This document shows positions 1-8,140 of a stretch of DNA of 40,599 nt, in pieces. Source of the DNA: Streptomyces cellulosae (GTDB taxonomy: Bacteria; Actinomycetota; Actinomycetes; Streptomycetales; Streptomycetaceae); contig NZ_JOEV01000058.1 in NCBI RefSeq assembly GCF_000721105.1, positions 1 through 40,599 of the forward strand. The letters run 5' to 3'. Every line of letters starts with the position of its first letter. The stretch's first letter is position 1. The notes beneath the pieces were generated by a model. It was not told the DNA's origin. It did not search any database and saw only the letters and a program-made list of their open reading frames with translations. A program made the translations under genes and the position numbers.

Positions 1-1731
1 CGCCCCCCACGCCCGGCCCCGCCGAAGGGCGCCCCGGCGTCCTCCGGTCCCTCGAAAGGCCTCAACGGCCTCAGAAGTCTCAAAGGCCCGGATGGTCCCA
101 AGGGCACCAAGGGCCCCAAGGCCGACCTCGCCACCGACATCACCGCCTCCCTCGTCGTCTTCCTCGTCGCGCTGCCGCTGTGCATCGGCGTGGCCGTCGC
201 GTCCGGGGTGCCGGCCGAGCTCGGGATCATCTCCGGGGTGATCGGCGGGCTGGTGGTCGGGGCGGCGCGGGGAAGCACGCTGCAGGTCAGCGGGCCCGCG
301 GCCGGACTCGCCGCGCTGGTCGCGGAGACCGTCGCCGAGCACGGCGTGGCGATGCTCGGGGTGATCGTGCTGTGCTCGGGGATCCTGCAGATCATCCTCG
401 GGGTCGTGAAACTCGGCCGGATGTTCCAGGCGATCTCCCTCGCCGTGGTCCAGGGCATGCTGGCCGGCATCGGACTGCCGCTGATGTTCAGCCAGGTGTA
501 TCCGATGGCCGACTCCAAGGCACCCGGAGTCCCGATCGAGAACATGGCCGGCATCCCCGGGCTGGTCGCCGACATCGTCACCGACCGGCAGGCGATGATC
601 GCCACGCTGCTCGGTGTCGTCACCGTCGTGCTGAGCTTCATGTGGAAGAAGGTTCCGGGGCCGGTCAAGAAGGTCCCGGCCGCGCTGGTCGCCGTCGGGA
701 TCGGCATCGCGGTGGCCGCGCTGCCCGGCGTGGACGTGAAGACGCTCCAGGTCGGTGACCTGCTGGCCGCGGTGAGCGTGCCGGGCGGGGAGCAGTTCGC
801 GGGGCTCGCCGACGTGGCGATCATCACCTCCATCCTCACCTTCACGGTCATCGCCTCCGCGGAGAGCCTGTTCACGGCGGCCGCGGTGGACCGCATGCAC
901 AGCGGTCCGCGCACCCGCTACAACACCGAGCTCATCGCCCAGGGCGCCGGGAACACCGTCGCCGGCATCCTCGGCGCGCTGCCCATCACGGCCGTCGTCG
1001 CCCGTAGCTCGGCGAACGTCCAGGCGGGCGCGAAGACCCGGCTCTCCCGCACCCTGCACGGACTGTGGCTGCTCGCCTTCGCCCTCCTGCTTCCACAGGT
1101 CCTCGCGCTGATCCCGATCTCGGTGCTCGCCGGGGTCCTGGTGCACAGCGGCTGGAAACTGTTCGGGCCGGAGGAGTTCCCGAAGATGTGGCGGCAGGAC
1201 CGGGGTGAGTTCGTGGTGATGACCCTCACCACGCTGGTCATCGTGGCGACCGCGCTGCTCGAAGGCGTACTGATCGGACTCGCCGCCGGGATCGTGCTGG
1301 CCGCGCTGCGCATGTCGCAGACCGTGATCCGGCAGCACGTCGAGGACGACACCGCGAAGGTCGTCATGGCCGGCAACGCGACCTTCCTGCGGCTGCCGAA
1401 GGTCATCGAGGCCCTGGAGGGAGCCGTGGCCTCCGGCAAGGAGCGGATCCGCCTCGACCTGACTGGCGTCACCCACCTGGACCACGCCTGCCGCAACCAG
1501 ATCGAGGAGTTCACGGCCCAGCAGCGGGGGAGGGGGCTCAGGGTGGAACTGCTGATGCCGGGCCCGGCGGCCCCCGTCAGCCCGGACGAGACCGTGGAAC
1601 CGCCACCCACGTCGACACCCGCGTCGGCCCCGGCCCCCGCACGGAGTCCCGGCCCGGACGCCGAATGGTTCTATCTGGACACCCGCCCCCTTCCGGACGA
1701 TTACGCCGGACGCTCCCCGCTCCTAGGCTGA
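1..1731 (+). CDS. SulP family anion transporter with STAS domain (5' partial)
   Basis: The frame is open from the first base, so the true start lies outside the window. The visible protein opens with a Lys/Pro/Gly-rich tail and then the typical SulP entry helix (DITASLVVFLVALPLCIGVA). About ten further hydrophobic segments follow, up to roughly residue 440. A C-terminal STAS-like domain (about residues 450-525, around RLDLTGVTHLDHA) and a Pro/Ala-rich tail finish it. SulP proteins move sulfate, bicarbonate or related anions across the cell membrane; the sequence does not show which. No carbonic anhydrase domain is visible before the stop. It runs 30 bp ahead of the next gene on the same strand, so the two may be co-transcribed. 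Confidence 0.9.
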   Translation, partial: RPPRPAPPKGAPASSGPSKGLNGLRSLKGPDGPKGTKGPKADLATDITASLVVFLVALPLCIGVAVASGVPAELGIISGVIGGLVVGAARGSTLQVSGPAAGLAALVAETVAEHGVAMLGVIVLCSGILQIILGVVKLGRMFQAISLAVVQGMLAGIGLPLMFSQVYPMADSKAPGVPIENMAGIPGLVADIVTDRQAMIATLLGVVTVVLSFMWKKVPGPVKKVPAALVAVGIGIAVAALPGVDVKTLQVGDLLAAVSVPGGEQFAGLADVAIITSILTFTVIASAESLFTAAAVDRMHSGPRTRYNTELIAQGAGNTVAGILGALPITAVVARSSANVQAGAKTRLSRTLHGLWLLAFALLLPQVLALIPISVLAGVLVHSGWKLFGPEEFPKMWRQDRGEFVVMTLTTLVIVATALLEGVLIGLAAGIVLAALRMSQTVIRQHVEDDTAKVVMAGNATFLRLPKVIEALEGAVASGKERIRLDLTGVTHLDHACRNQIEEFTAQQRGRGLRVELLMPGPAAPVSPDETVEPPPTSTPASAPAPARSPGPDAEWFYLDTRPLPDDYAGRSPLLG

Positions 1732-1761
1732 AACCCCACCCGTCAGCCGAGGGAGGCCGCC

Positions 1762-2688
1762 ATGTCCGGCTGGAGCGAGAAGGACATCCCCGATCAGAGC
1801 GGCCGTGTCGCCGTCGTCACCGGTGCCAACAGCGGCATCGGGTACGTCACCGCACGGGAGCTGGCGCGGCGGGGTGCCCGGGTGGTGCTCGCCTGCCGGA
1901 GCGAGGCGCGGGGTGCGGAGGCGGTGGACCGGCTCGCCTCTCACGTGCCGGGTGCCGAGGTGGAGGTCGTCGGGCTGGACCTCGGGGACCTGGCTTCCGT
2001 GCGGCGGTTCGCGGACGGCTTCTCGTACGACCGGCTCGATCTGCTCGTCAACAACGCCGGCGTGATGGCGCTGCCGTACGGGACGACGGCCGACGGATTC
2101 GAGACGCAGTTCGGCGTCAACCACCTCGGGCACTTCGCGCTCACCGGGCTGCTGTCGCCGAGGATCCTCGGCACGCCCGGTGCGCGCGTCGTGACGGTGT
2201 CCAGCACGGCGCACATGATGGCCAACATCGACATCAACGACCTCAACAGCGAGCGCCGCTACCGTCGTTGGACCGCCTACGCCCGCTCCAAGACCGCCAA
2301 CCTCCTCTTCACGCACGAGCTGTCACGCCGGCTGGCGGCGCACGGCTCGGACGTGGTCGCGGTGGCCGCCCACCCCGGGTACGCGGCCACCAACCTCCAG
2401 ACCGCGGGCCCCCTGATGGCGGGCCGCAAGGCCAGCGAACGCTTCATGCGCCTCGGCAACCGCTACGTCGCCCAGTCCGCCGACACCGGCGCCCTCCCCA
2501 CCCTCTACGCCGCCACCGCGCCCGACGTACTCCCCGACTCGTTCACCGGCCCGTCCTTCGCGATGTGGCGCGGGGCGCCGAGACCCTCCCGGCGGGCCCC
2601 GTGGACCCTCGACGACCGTGCGGGGGAACTCCTTTGGGGCGCTTCCGAGCAGCTCACAGGGGTCACGTACGAGGCCCTGAAGGGCTGA
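1762..2688 (+). CDS. Short-chain dehydrogenase/reductase (SDR)
   Basis: This 308-residue protein is a classical SDR oxidoreductase. The Rossmann nucleotide site TGANSGIG lies near residues 20-27, the NNAG motif near 97, a serine in VSSTAHM, and the catalytic pair in YARSK at about Y173 and K177. The length and the ANSGIG variant resemble the retinol dehydrogenase/WWOX-like group, but the substrate cannot be read from sequence. The ATG is preceded by a strong ribosome-binding site (gagggagg). There is no signal peptide, so it should be cytoplasmic. It converges on the unknown gene that ends 25 bp downstream. Confidence 0.92.
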   Translation: MSGWSEKDIPDQSGRVAVVTGANSGIGYVTARELARRGARVVLACRSEARGAEAVDRLASHVPGAEVEVVGLDLGDLASVRRFADGFSYDRLDLLVNNAGVMALPYGTTADGFETQFGVNHLGHFALTGLLSPRILGTPGARVVTVSSTAHMMANIDINDLNSERRYRRWTAYARSKTANLLFTHELSRRLAAHGSDVVAVAAHPGYAATNLQTAGPLMAGRKASERFMRLGNRYVAQSADTGALPTLYAATAPDVLPDSFTGPSFAMWRGAPRPSRRAPWTLDDRAGELLWGASEQLTGVTYEALKG

Positions 2689-2712
2689 CGCGAACCTCGC
2701 CGACGGCAGCGC

Positions 2713-3204
2713 CTACGCCGCCGTGGCCGCGGGACGCGGGGGTTCGGCGTGCTCCGCGCAGGCGTCGTGCCTGCTGTGCAGCCGCCGCAGGTCCTGCAAC
2801 CCCGCCATCGGGAACGGGTGCGCCTGCCACAGCTCGCGGTAACCCTCTTCGCCGTGTCGCTCCAGGACCTCCTCGGCCGCCCGCAGGACCGCGTGGACCA
2901 GTTCGGCCCGGGAGTGCGTGGACCGCCACTCCAGCTCACCTGCCCCGTCCGGCAGGCCGAGGCTCACGGCGAGGTCCTGCAGCCGGTGGATCGACAGCAC
3001 CACGTTCGTCTCGTCCGGGCGTCGCAGGACCCAGCGGATCTCCGTCGTCACGGCGTCGAAGAAGAACCTCTCCGTGCGCCACTGGCCGTACAGGCCCGTC
3101 ATGCCGAACAGCAGGTCGGCGAGGGCGTCGGTGAGGTAGCCGAACATGAACGACTTCGCCGAGGTTCCGTCGGTCAGCTCACACGAGGCTCCGCCGGATC
3201 TCAC
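2713..3204 (-). CDS. Conserved hypothetical protein
   Basis: I do not recognise a named family. The core reads as a compact, soluble, acidic alpha/beta protein: an early strand segment (SGGASCELTD), a Trp/Arg-rich middle with WVLRRPDETNVVLSIHRLQD, a helix around AVLRAAEEVLERHGEEGYRE, and an Ala/Pro-rich end. There is no signal peptide or membrane helix. The start is uncertain. The GTG at 3204 lies where the protein-like sequence begins; an in-frame ATG at 3270 would add 22 low-complexity residues. Neither start has a clear ribosome-binding site. The gene converges on the SDR gene and follows the nir operon on the same strand after a 245-bp gap in which I see nothing else. Confidence 0.65.
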   Translation of the reverse strand: MRSGGASCELTDGTSAKSFMFGYLTDALADLLFGMTGLYGQWRTERFFFDAVTTEIRWVLRRPDETNVVLSIHRLQDLAVSLGLPDGAGELEWRSTHSRAELVHAVLRAAEEVLERHGEEGYRELWQAHPFPMAGLQDLRRLHSRHDACAEHAEPPRPAATAA

Positions 3205-3449
3205 TGTCCATGCGATGTGCGGTCCCACAGCGGCTGTGCCCCCAGTGCCGGTCCGATGGTTGCCGACCATTGTCGGTCATGCCGTCGCCCCGGGGGAGGC
3301 CATCGACGTCGCCACGAAGCCGCGCTGTCAGAACAGCTCGACGGCTGCCTGCAACGCGGCTTCGGGATCGAACTCCTTGGTCCTGACCACGTACCGCGGC
3401 CAAGGTCAAACGAGAACGAGCGGTCAGTTGATCTTCAGTTGGACAGGGA

Positions 3450-3809
3450 CTACGACGCCCGCACCTCGTACGTCGCCACCCGCACCACGTCGTCGTCCAG
3501 GCACACCCCGGTCTCCAGGTCGAACCGCTGCTTCAGCAGGGGCGAGGCGACGAACGGGCGGCCCTGGTGGGTGCCGGTCAGGCCGCGGGAGAGGACTGCC
3601 GCGCCGCCGAACGGGTCGCGGTTGTCGATGGCGTACAGCTTGCCGGAGCGGTCGCGGAAGAGGGCGACCTGGCGGCCGTCGGGCAGCAGCGCCGCCACCC
3701 CGCGGCCCGGCAGCAGCGCGCTCAGGTCGCAGACGGTGAACCAGGAGTCCTCACCGTCGTTCAGCTGGAGTTGGACCTTCAGATCGGTGGTCTCGAGTGC
3801 CAGGGTCAT
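3450..3809 (-). CDS. nirD: Assimilatory nitrite reductase small subunit NirD
   Basis: This 119-residue protein is the small subunit of NADH-dependent nitrite reductase, which reduces nitrite to ammonium with NirB in the cytoplasm. It has the Rieske-like fold typical of NirD: WFTVCDLSALLPGRGVAALL, then VALFRDRSGKLYAIDNRDPF, then the segment around GRPFVASPLLKQRFDLETG. The iron-ligand Cys/His pairs of true Rieske proteins are absent, as is usual for NirD. Its ATG overlaps the nirB stop by four bases (ATGA), so the subunits should be translationally coupled. Confidence 0.95.
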   Translation of the reverse strand: MTLALETTDLKVQLQLNDGEDSWFTVCDLSALLPGRGVAALLPDGRQVALFRDRSGKLYAIDNRDPFGGAAVLSRGLTGTHQGRPFVASPLLKQRFDLETGVCLDDDVVRVATYEVRAS

Positions 3810-6415
3810 CGCTGGGCGCTTCCTTCCAGGGGACGGTGGCCGATCGTCAGCAGCGGCAGGTCGGGCTTCATCTGGTCGCGCTCGGGGACGAAGCCGACGA
3901 CGGGGTCGGGGGTGTCGGGGGCGTTCACGAAGGACACGAACCGGGAGAGCTTCTCGGGGTCGTTGATGGTCTCGGCCCACTCGTCGCGGTAGCCCGCCAC
4001 GTGCGCCGCCATCAGGGACTCCAGCTCCTCGCAGATGCCGAGGGAGTCCTCGACCACCACGTCGCGGACGTGGTCCAGGCCGCCGGGGATGCGCTCCAGC
4101 CAGGTCGAGGTGCGCTCCAGACGGTCCGCCGTGCGGATGTAGAACATCAGGAACCGGTCGATCAGACGGACCAGTTCGGCGTCGGACAGGTCCTGGGCCA
4201 GCAGGTCCGCGTGGCGCGGGGTGGCGCCGCCGTTGCCGCCGACGTACAGGTTCCAGCCGTTGGCGGTGGCGATGATGCCGAAGTCCTTGGACTGGGCCTC
4301 CGCGCACTCGCGGGCGCAGCCGGAGACCGCCGACTTGAGCTTGTGCGGGGAGCGCAGGCCGCGGTACCGCAGCTCCAGGTCGATCGCCATGCGGACCGAG
4401 TCCTGGACGCCGTAGCGGCACCAGGTCTGGCCGACGCAGGACTTCACCGTGCGCAGCGCCTTGCCGTATGCGTGCCCGGACTCGAAGCCGGCGTCCACCA
4501 GACGGGCCCAGATGAGGGGGAGCTGCTCGACCCGCGCGCCGAACATGTCGATCCGCTGGCCGCCGGTGATCTTCGTGTAGAGGCCGAAGTCGCGGGCGAT
4601 CTCGCCGATCACGATCAGCTTCTCCGGGGTGATCTCACCGCCGGGGATGCGCGGGACGACGGAGTACGAGCCGTTCTTCTGCAGGTTGGCCAGGAAGTGG
4701 TCGTTGCTGTCCTGCAGGGACGCCTGCTCGCCGTCCAGGACGTAGCCGCTCGCGCCGATCGTCGGGGCGAGGGAGGCGATGATCGAGCCGACGGCGGGCT
4801 TGCAGATCTCGCAGCCGTCGCCGCCCCGGGCGTCCTCGCGGCCGTAGCGGTCCAGGAGGTCCTGGTAGGTGTTGATGCGCAGGGCGAGGACGATCTCGTA
4901 GAGCTCCTCGCGGGTCTGCGAGAAGCAGCCGCACAGACCCTTGTCGACCTCGACGCCGCTGGCCTCCAGCTCGGCGGTGACCAGCTGGCCGAGGACCTTG
5001 ACGCAACTGCCGCAGCCCGTACCGGCCTTGGTGCACTTCTTCACCTCGGGCACGGTCGTGCACTGGTGGTCCGTGACCGCGCCGCGGATCGTGCCCTTGG
5101 ACACGTTGTGGCAGGAGCAGATGATCGCCTCGTCCGGCAGGGCGGACGGACCGAGCTGGACGGACTCCCCGGCACCGGCCGGCAGGACCAGCGACTCGGG
5201 GGAGACGGGCGGTACGGACCCCGTGAAAGCGCGCAGGGTGCCGTACGCCTCCGCGTCGCCGACCAGGATGCCGCCGAGCAGCGTGCCGTCGCGGCCGATG
5301 ACCAGCTTCTTGTACAGACCGGCGCGGGAGTCGGAGTAGACGACGTCCAGGCAGTCCTCGGCGGTGCCGTGCGCGTCGCCGAAGGAGGCCACGTCCACGC
5401 CGAGCAGCTTCAGCTTGGTGGAGAGGTCGGCGCCGGTGAACTCCGCGTCGTCCCGGGCAATCGTCGCCGCGGCCGTCTCGGCCTGCTCGTAACCGGGGGC
5501 CACCAGGCCGTACACGCGGCCGTCGGAGGCCAGCGCGCACTCGCCGATCGCGAAGACATGCGGGTCGGAGACGGTCCGGCACTGCTCGTCCACCGCGATG
5601 CCGCCGCGCTCGCCGACCGTCAGGCCGCTCTCGCGGGCCAGCTGGTCGCGGGGGCGGACACCGGCGGAGAACACCACCATGTCGGTGGCGAGTTCGGAGC
5701 CGTCGGACAGCTTCATGCCGGTGACCGCGCCGTCCTCGCCGACCACGATCTCCTGCGTGCCCACGCCCGTGTGCACGGACAGGCCCATGTCGGAGATGGT
5801 GCGCAGCAGCGCGGCTCCGCCGCCCTCGTCGACCTGGACGGGCATCAGCCGGGGCGCGAACTCCACGATGTGGGCGGCCAGTCCGAGGCCCTTCAGGGCG
5901 CCGGCCGCCTCGAGTCCGAGCAGACCGCCGCCGACCACCGCACCGGTGGTCGCCTTCGACTTGGCGTACTCCTCGATCGCGAGGAGGTCCTCGATCGTGC
6001 GGTAGACGAAGCAGCCCTCGGCGTCCTTGTTCGGGACGGGCGGTACGAAGGGGTAGGACCCGGTGGCCAGGACCAGGGTGTCGTAGTCGACGACCATTCC
6101 GGAGCGGGCGGTGACCTTCTTCGACTCGCGGTCGATCGTCTCCGCCGGGTCACCGACGTACAGCTCGATGCCGTGGTCCTTGATGAACTCCATGTCCGTC
6201 AGGGACAGGTCCTCAGGGGTCTTGCCCGAGAAGTACGAGGTGAGCTGGACGCGGTCGTACGCGGGACGCGGCTCCTCGCACAGCACGACCACGCGGTGCG
6301 TGGCGGTCAGGCCGCGCTCGGCGAGCGCTTCGAGGAAGCGTTGGCCGACCATGCCATGGCCGACGAGCACGATCGTGGGGCGGGGGCCGTTCCCCACAAG
6401 TGCGGTCGTGGACAT
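3806..6415 (-). CDS. nirB: Assimilatory nitrite reductase large subunit NirB
   Basis: NirB catalyses six-electron reduction of nitrite to ammonium using NAD(P)H, FAD, iron-sulfur clusters and siroheme. The 869 residues show the expected order. An FAD/NAD domain carries the dinucleotide motif GHGMVGQR near residue 20. A BFD-type [2Fe-2S] domain spans about residues 430-475 (CSCHN, then CTKAGTGCGSC). A nitrite/sulfite reductase domain has the [4Fe-4S]-siroheme cysteines C-x5-C (CVGQTWC, about 658) and C-x3-C (CAREC, about 700). The chosen ATG overlaps the upstream flavoprotein stop by one base (TGATG). Longer upstream open frame is ignored because it lies inside that gene. All cofactor cysteines are present, so the enzyme looks intact. 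Confidence 0.96.
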   Translation of the reverse strand: MSTTALVGNGPRPTIVLVGHGMVGQRFLEALAERGLTATHRVVVLCEEPRPAYDRVQLTSYFSGKTPEDLSLTDMEFIKDHGIELYVGDPAETIDRESKKVTARSGMVVDYDTLVLATGSYPFVPPVPNKDAEGCFVYRTIEDLLAIEEYAKSKATTGAVVGGGLLGLEAAGALKGLGLAAHIVEFAPRLMPVQVDEGGGAALLRTISDMGLSVHTGVGTQEIVVGEDGAVTGMKLSDGSELATDMVVFSAGVRPRDQLARESGLTVGERGGIAVDEQCRTVSDPHVFAIGECALASDGRVYGLVAPGYEQAETAAATIARDDAEFTGADLSTKLKLLGVDVASFGDAHGTAEDCLDVVYSDSRAGLYKKLVIGRDGTLLGGILVGDAEAYGTLRAFTGSVPPVSPESLVLPAGAGESVQLGPSALPDEAIICSCHNVSKGTIRGAVTDHQCTTVPEVKKCTKAGTGCGSCVKVLGQLVTAELEASGVEVDKGLCGCFSQTREELYEIVLALRINTYQDLLDRYGREDARGGDGCEICKPAVGSIIASLAPTIGASGYVLDGEQASLQDSNDHFLANLQKNGSYSVVPRIPGGEITPEKLIVIGEIARDFGLYTKITGGQRIDMFGARVEQLPLIWARLVDAGFESGHAYGKALRTVKSCVGQTWCRYGVQDSVRMAIDLELRYRGLRSPHKLKSAVSGCARECAEAQSKDFGIIATANGWNLYVGGNGGATPRHADLLAQDLSDAELVRLIDRFLMFYIRTADRLERTSTWLERIPGGLDHVRDVVVEDSLGICEELESLMAAHVAGYRDEWAETINDPEKLSRFVSFVNAPDTPDPVVGFVPERDQMKPDLPLLTIGHRPLEGSAQR

Positions 6416-7641
6416 CAGGAGCCTCCATCGTTGGTGAGCAGGTGGAGCAGGGGGCCGCCGTCGGAGGGGAGCGGCTCTGCTCCCTCCCAGGCGCGCGCGA
6501 GCGCTCCGACAGTGCCGAGTTCGCCGACGAGGACCCCGCCGACCAGGCGGTCGTCGCGGACGACGACCTTGCGGTAGGTGCCTCGAGTGGCGTCGGCGAG
6601 CTGGACCACGTCGTCGCCGGGCAGGGCCTCCGTCTCGCCGAACGCGGCGAGGTCGAACGGCCCGTGGGGGGCGGCCTGCCCGGCGAGAGTCAGCCGGGTC
6701 AGGGAACGGGTGCCGGTGTAGCGGGCGTCGGTCCGGCCGGACAGCGACTCGGCCAGGACGTCCGCCTGTTCGAGCGCCGGGGTGGCGAGCCCGTACACCG
6801 TGCCGTCGTGCTGGACACAGTCGCCGATCGCCCGGATGTTCGGGTCGGAGGTGCGGAGTTCGTCGTCGACGACGATCCCCTTGCGCACCTCTAGACCCGC
6901 GACCTGGGCGAGACCCACGCGCGGGTGGACCCCGCAGGCCAGGACCACCAGGTCGGCGTCGAGGGCGTAGCCGTCGGCCATCTCGACCGAGCGGACCGCG
7001 CCGCCGACGCAGCGCACGTCGCGCACCCGGCACCCGGTGTGGATCTCCACGCCGAGGTCCAGCAGGTGCCGGCGGACCAGCTTGGAGGCGGCCGGGTCGA
7101 GCTGCCGCTCCATGAGCCGCTCGGACTGCTGGGCGAGCATGACCTGGGCGCCGCGCAGGGCGAGCGCCCGGGCCGCCGAGACCCCGAGGAGTCCGCCGCC
7201 GATGACGACCGCCTTCACACCCGGCCGTACCGCCTTGGAGAGACCCAGGCAGTCGTCCATCGTGCGGAAGGCGTGGACGCCCTCCGGCAGCACGTGGTCG
7301 GGGGTGAACAGGCCACGCAGGGGCGGCAGTACGGGGTTGGACCCGGTGGCCAGGACCAGCGTGTCGTATGCGATCTTCGCACCGTCAGCGCACTCGACGG
7401 TCCGGTTGTCCCGGTCGATGCCGGTGACACGGGCGCGGGTCAGCGAGGCGGGCGCCGGGAGGGCGATCACCTCGGGGTTGTAGCGTCCGGCCAGCACCTC
7501 GGCCAGGAGGACCCTGTTGTACGGGCGGTGCTCCTCCTCGCCGACGAGTGTCACGGGAGTGCCGAGCTCGCCGAGCCGCCGGGCGAGACGGACGCCCGCG
7601 AGGCCGGCGCCGATCACCACCACACGCGTATTCGAGGTCAT
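6415..7641 (-). CDS. NirB-like FAD-dependent oxidoreductase (flavoprotein only)
   Basis: This 408-residue protein corresponds to only the flavin part of NirB. It has an FAD-binding motif (GAGLAGVRLARRL) at the N-terminus, a second dinucleotide site (VIGGGLLG, about 148), the ATG motif in VLATGSNP, and the Gly-Asp flavin motif in IRAIGDCVQHDGTVYGLA. It stops before the BFD [2Fe-2S] and siroheme domains. It is the first gene of the operon and overlaps nirB by one base, so it probably works in nitrite reduction, perhaps as an extra electron-input module. That role is inference. The ATG has no clear Shine-Dalgarno sequence, so the exact start is less certain. A candidate GlnR site lies 24 bp upstream. 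Confidence 0.9.
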   Translation of the reverse strand: MTSNTRVVVIGAGLAGVRLARRLGELGTPVTLVGEEEHRPYNRVLLAEVLAGRYNPEVIALPAPASLTRARVTGIDRDNRTVECADGAKIAYDTLVLATGSNPVLPPLRGLFTPDHVLPEGVHAFRTMDDCLGLSKAVRPGVKAVVIGGGLLGVSAARALALRGAQVMLAQQSERLMERQLDPAASKLVRRHLLDLGVEIHTGCRVRDVRCVGGAVRSVEMADGYALDADLVVLACGVHPRVGLAQVAGLEVRKGIVVDDELRTSDPNIRAIGDCVQHDGTVYGLATPALEQADVLAESLSGRTDARYTGTRSLTRLTLAGQAAPHGPFDLAAFGETEALPGDDVVQLADATRGTYRKVVVRDDRLVGGVLVGELGTVGALARAWEGAEPLPSDGGPLLHLLTNDGGS

Positions 7642-7664
7642 GTCTAGGAGCGTGCGGTGCCGGT

Positions 7665-7702
7665 GTTACCCAGTCGCATCACGTCTGTTTCCCGCGGGGA
7701 AC
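7665..7702. promoter_or_regulatory. Candidate GlnR box in front of the nir operon
   Basis: Read on the plus strand the site is gTtAC-n6-GcAtC-n6-gTttC-n6-GgAAC. The Streptomyces GlnR box has the form gTnAC-n6-GaAAC repeated after another 6 bases. The spacing is exact; the four boxes match at 5, 3, 4 and 4 of 5 positions, counting n as a match. It lies just ahead of the first nir gene. GlnR control of nitrate and nitrite reductase genes is established in Streptomyces. Confidence 0.55.
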
Positions 7703-7807
7703 GCTGCGCTCAGCGGTGGCGCCGGGCGGGTGTGAGGGTTCCGAGAAGGCGGCGCGGGAGCGCTGTGAGGTGCGGATTACCCCGATCCGGCGCGCCGAAC
7801 CCCGGAA

Positions 7808-7829
7808 GGGGGTCAAGCTTCCGACCCCC
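7808..7829. other. Small hairpin (7-bp stem) in the gap upstream of the nir operon
   Basis: GGGGGTC at 7808-7814 pairs perfectly with GACCCCC at 7823-7829 around an 8-base loop. There is no T-run on either side. It may be a weak end signal for transcription coming from the imine-reductase-like gene. Apart from this, the GlnR-like site and the octamer array, I see nothing in 7642-8140. Confidence 0.3.
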
Positions 7830-7963
7830 ATGGCCACTGCATGTATCTCACGCCCGGAGGCCCGCCAGGGCGCGATCATGTCCGACATGTCACCGACCAT
7901 GGTCATCGTCGTCCTCTGAGGCCGGTGCCGAATCCGGCGGACGAGCAGTGGGCGGCCGGACGG

Positions 7964-8123
7964 CCCGACGGCTCGACGGCTCGACGGCTCGACGGCTCGA
8001 CGGTCCGAGGGTCCGACGGTCCGACGGCTCGACGGCTCGACGGCTCGACGGTCCGAGGGTCCGACGGTCCGACGGCTCGACGGCTCGACGGCTCGACGGT
8101 CCGACGGCTCGACGGTCCGACCG
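7964..8123. repeat. Tandem array of twenty 8-bp units with a 48-bp higher-order period
   Basis: The stretch is an uninterrupted run of octamers of three main kinds: ctcgacgg, tccgacgg and tccgaggg. Two perfect 48-bp blocks (7980-8027 and 8028-8075) have the order three ctcgacgg, one tccgaggg, two tccgacgg. A third, degenerate block runs to 8123 and two more units precede the first block. It sits 17 bp after the stop of the imine-reductase-like gene and about 260 bp upstream of the nir GlnR-like site. An 8-bp unit is out of phase with codons, so this is not a coding repeat. Confidence 0.9.
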
Positions 8124-8140
8124 CCGGACGGCCCGACCGC

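Noticed and set aside
1..1731. SulP transporter as the nitrate uptake system of the nas/nir genes
   Set aside because: SulP proteins with STAS domains carry sulfate, bicarbonate and similar anions; nitrate uptake normally uses NarK-type or ABC systems. The gene is on the opposite strand and not linked to nir.
2749..3966. Plus-strand frame over the unknown gene and nirD
   Set aside because: It runs antisense to nirD and to the hypothetical gene and has no start signal or domain.
3797..6577. A very long open frame on the plus strand opposite nirB
   Set aside because: It is antisense to a clearly conserved protein. Its composition (Gly/Val/Asp/Arg-rich) is that of a high-GC mirror frame, and it lacks a ribosome-binding site and recognisable domains.
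7878..7919. Short plus-strand peptide (MSDMSPTMVIVVL) as a leader peptide
   Set aside because: It has no ribosome-binding site, runs opposite to both neighbouring genes, and no attenuator follows it.
7964..8123. Possible CRISPR array
   Set aside because: The units are contiguous octamers with no unique spacers, and no cas genes are present.
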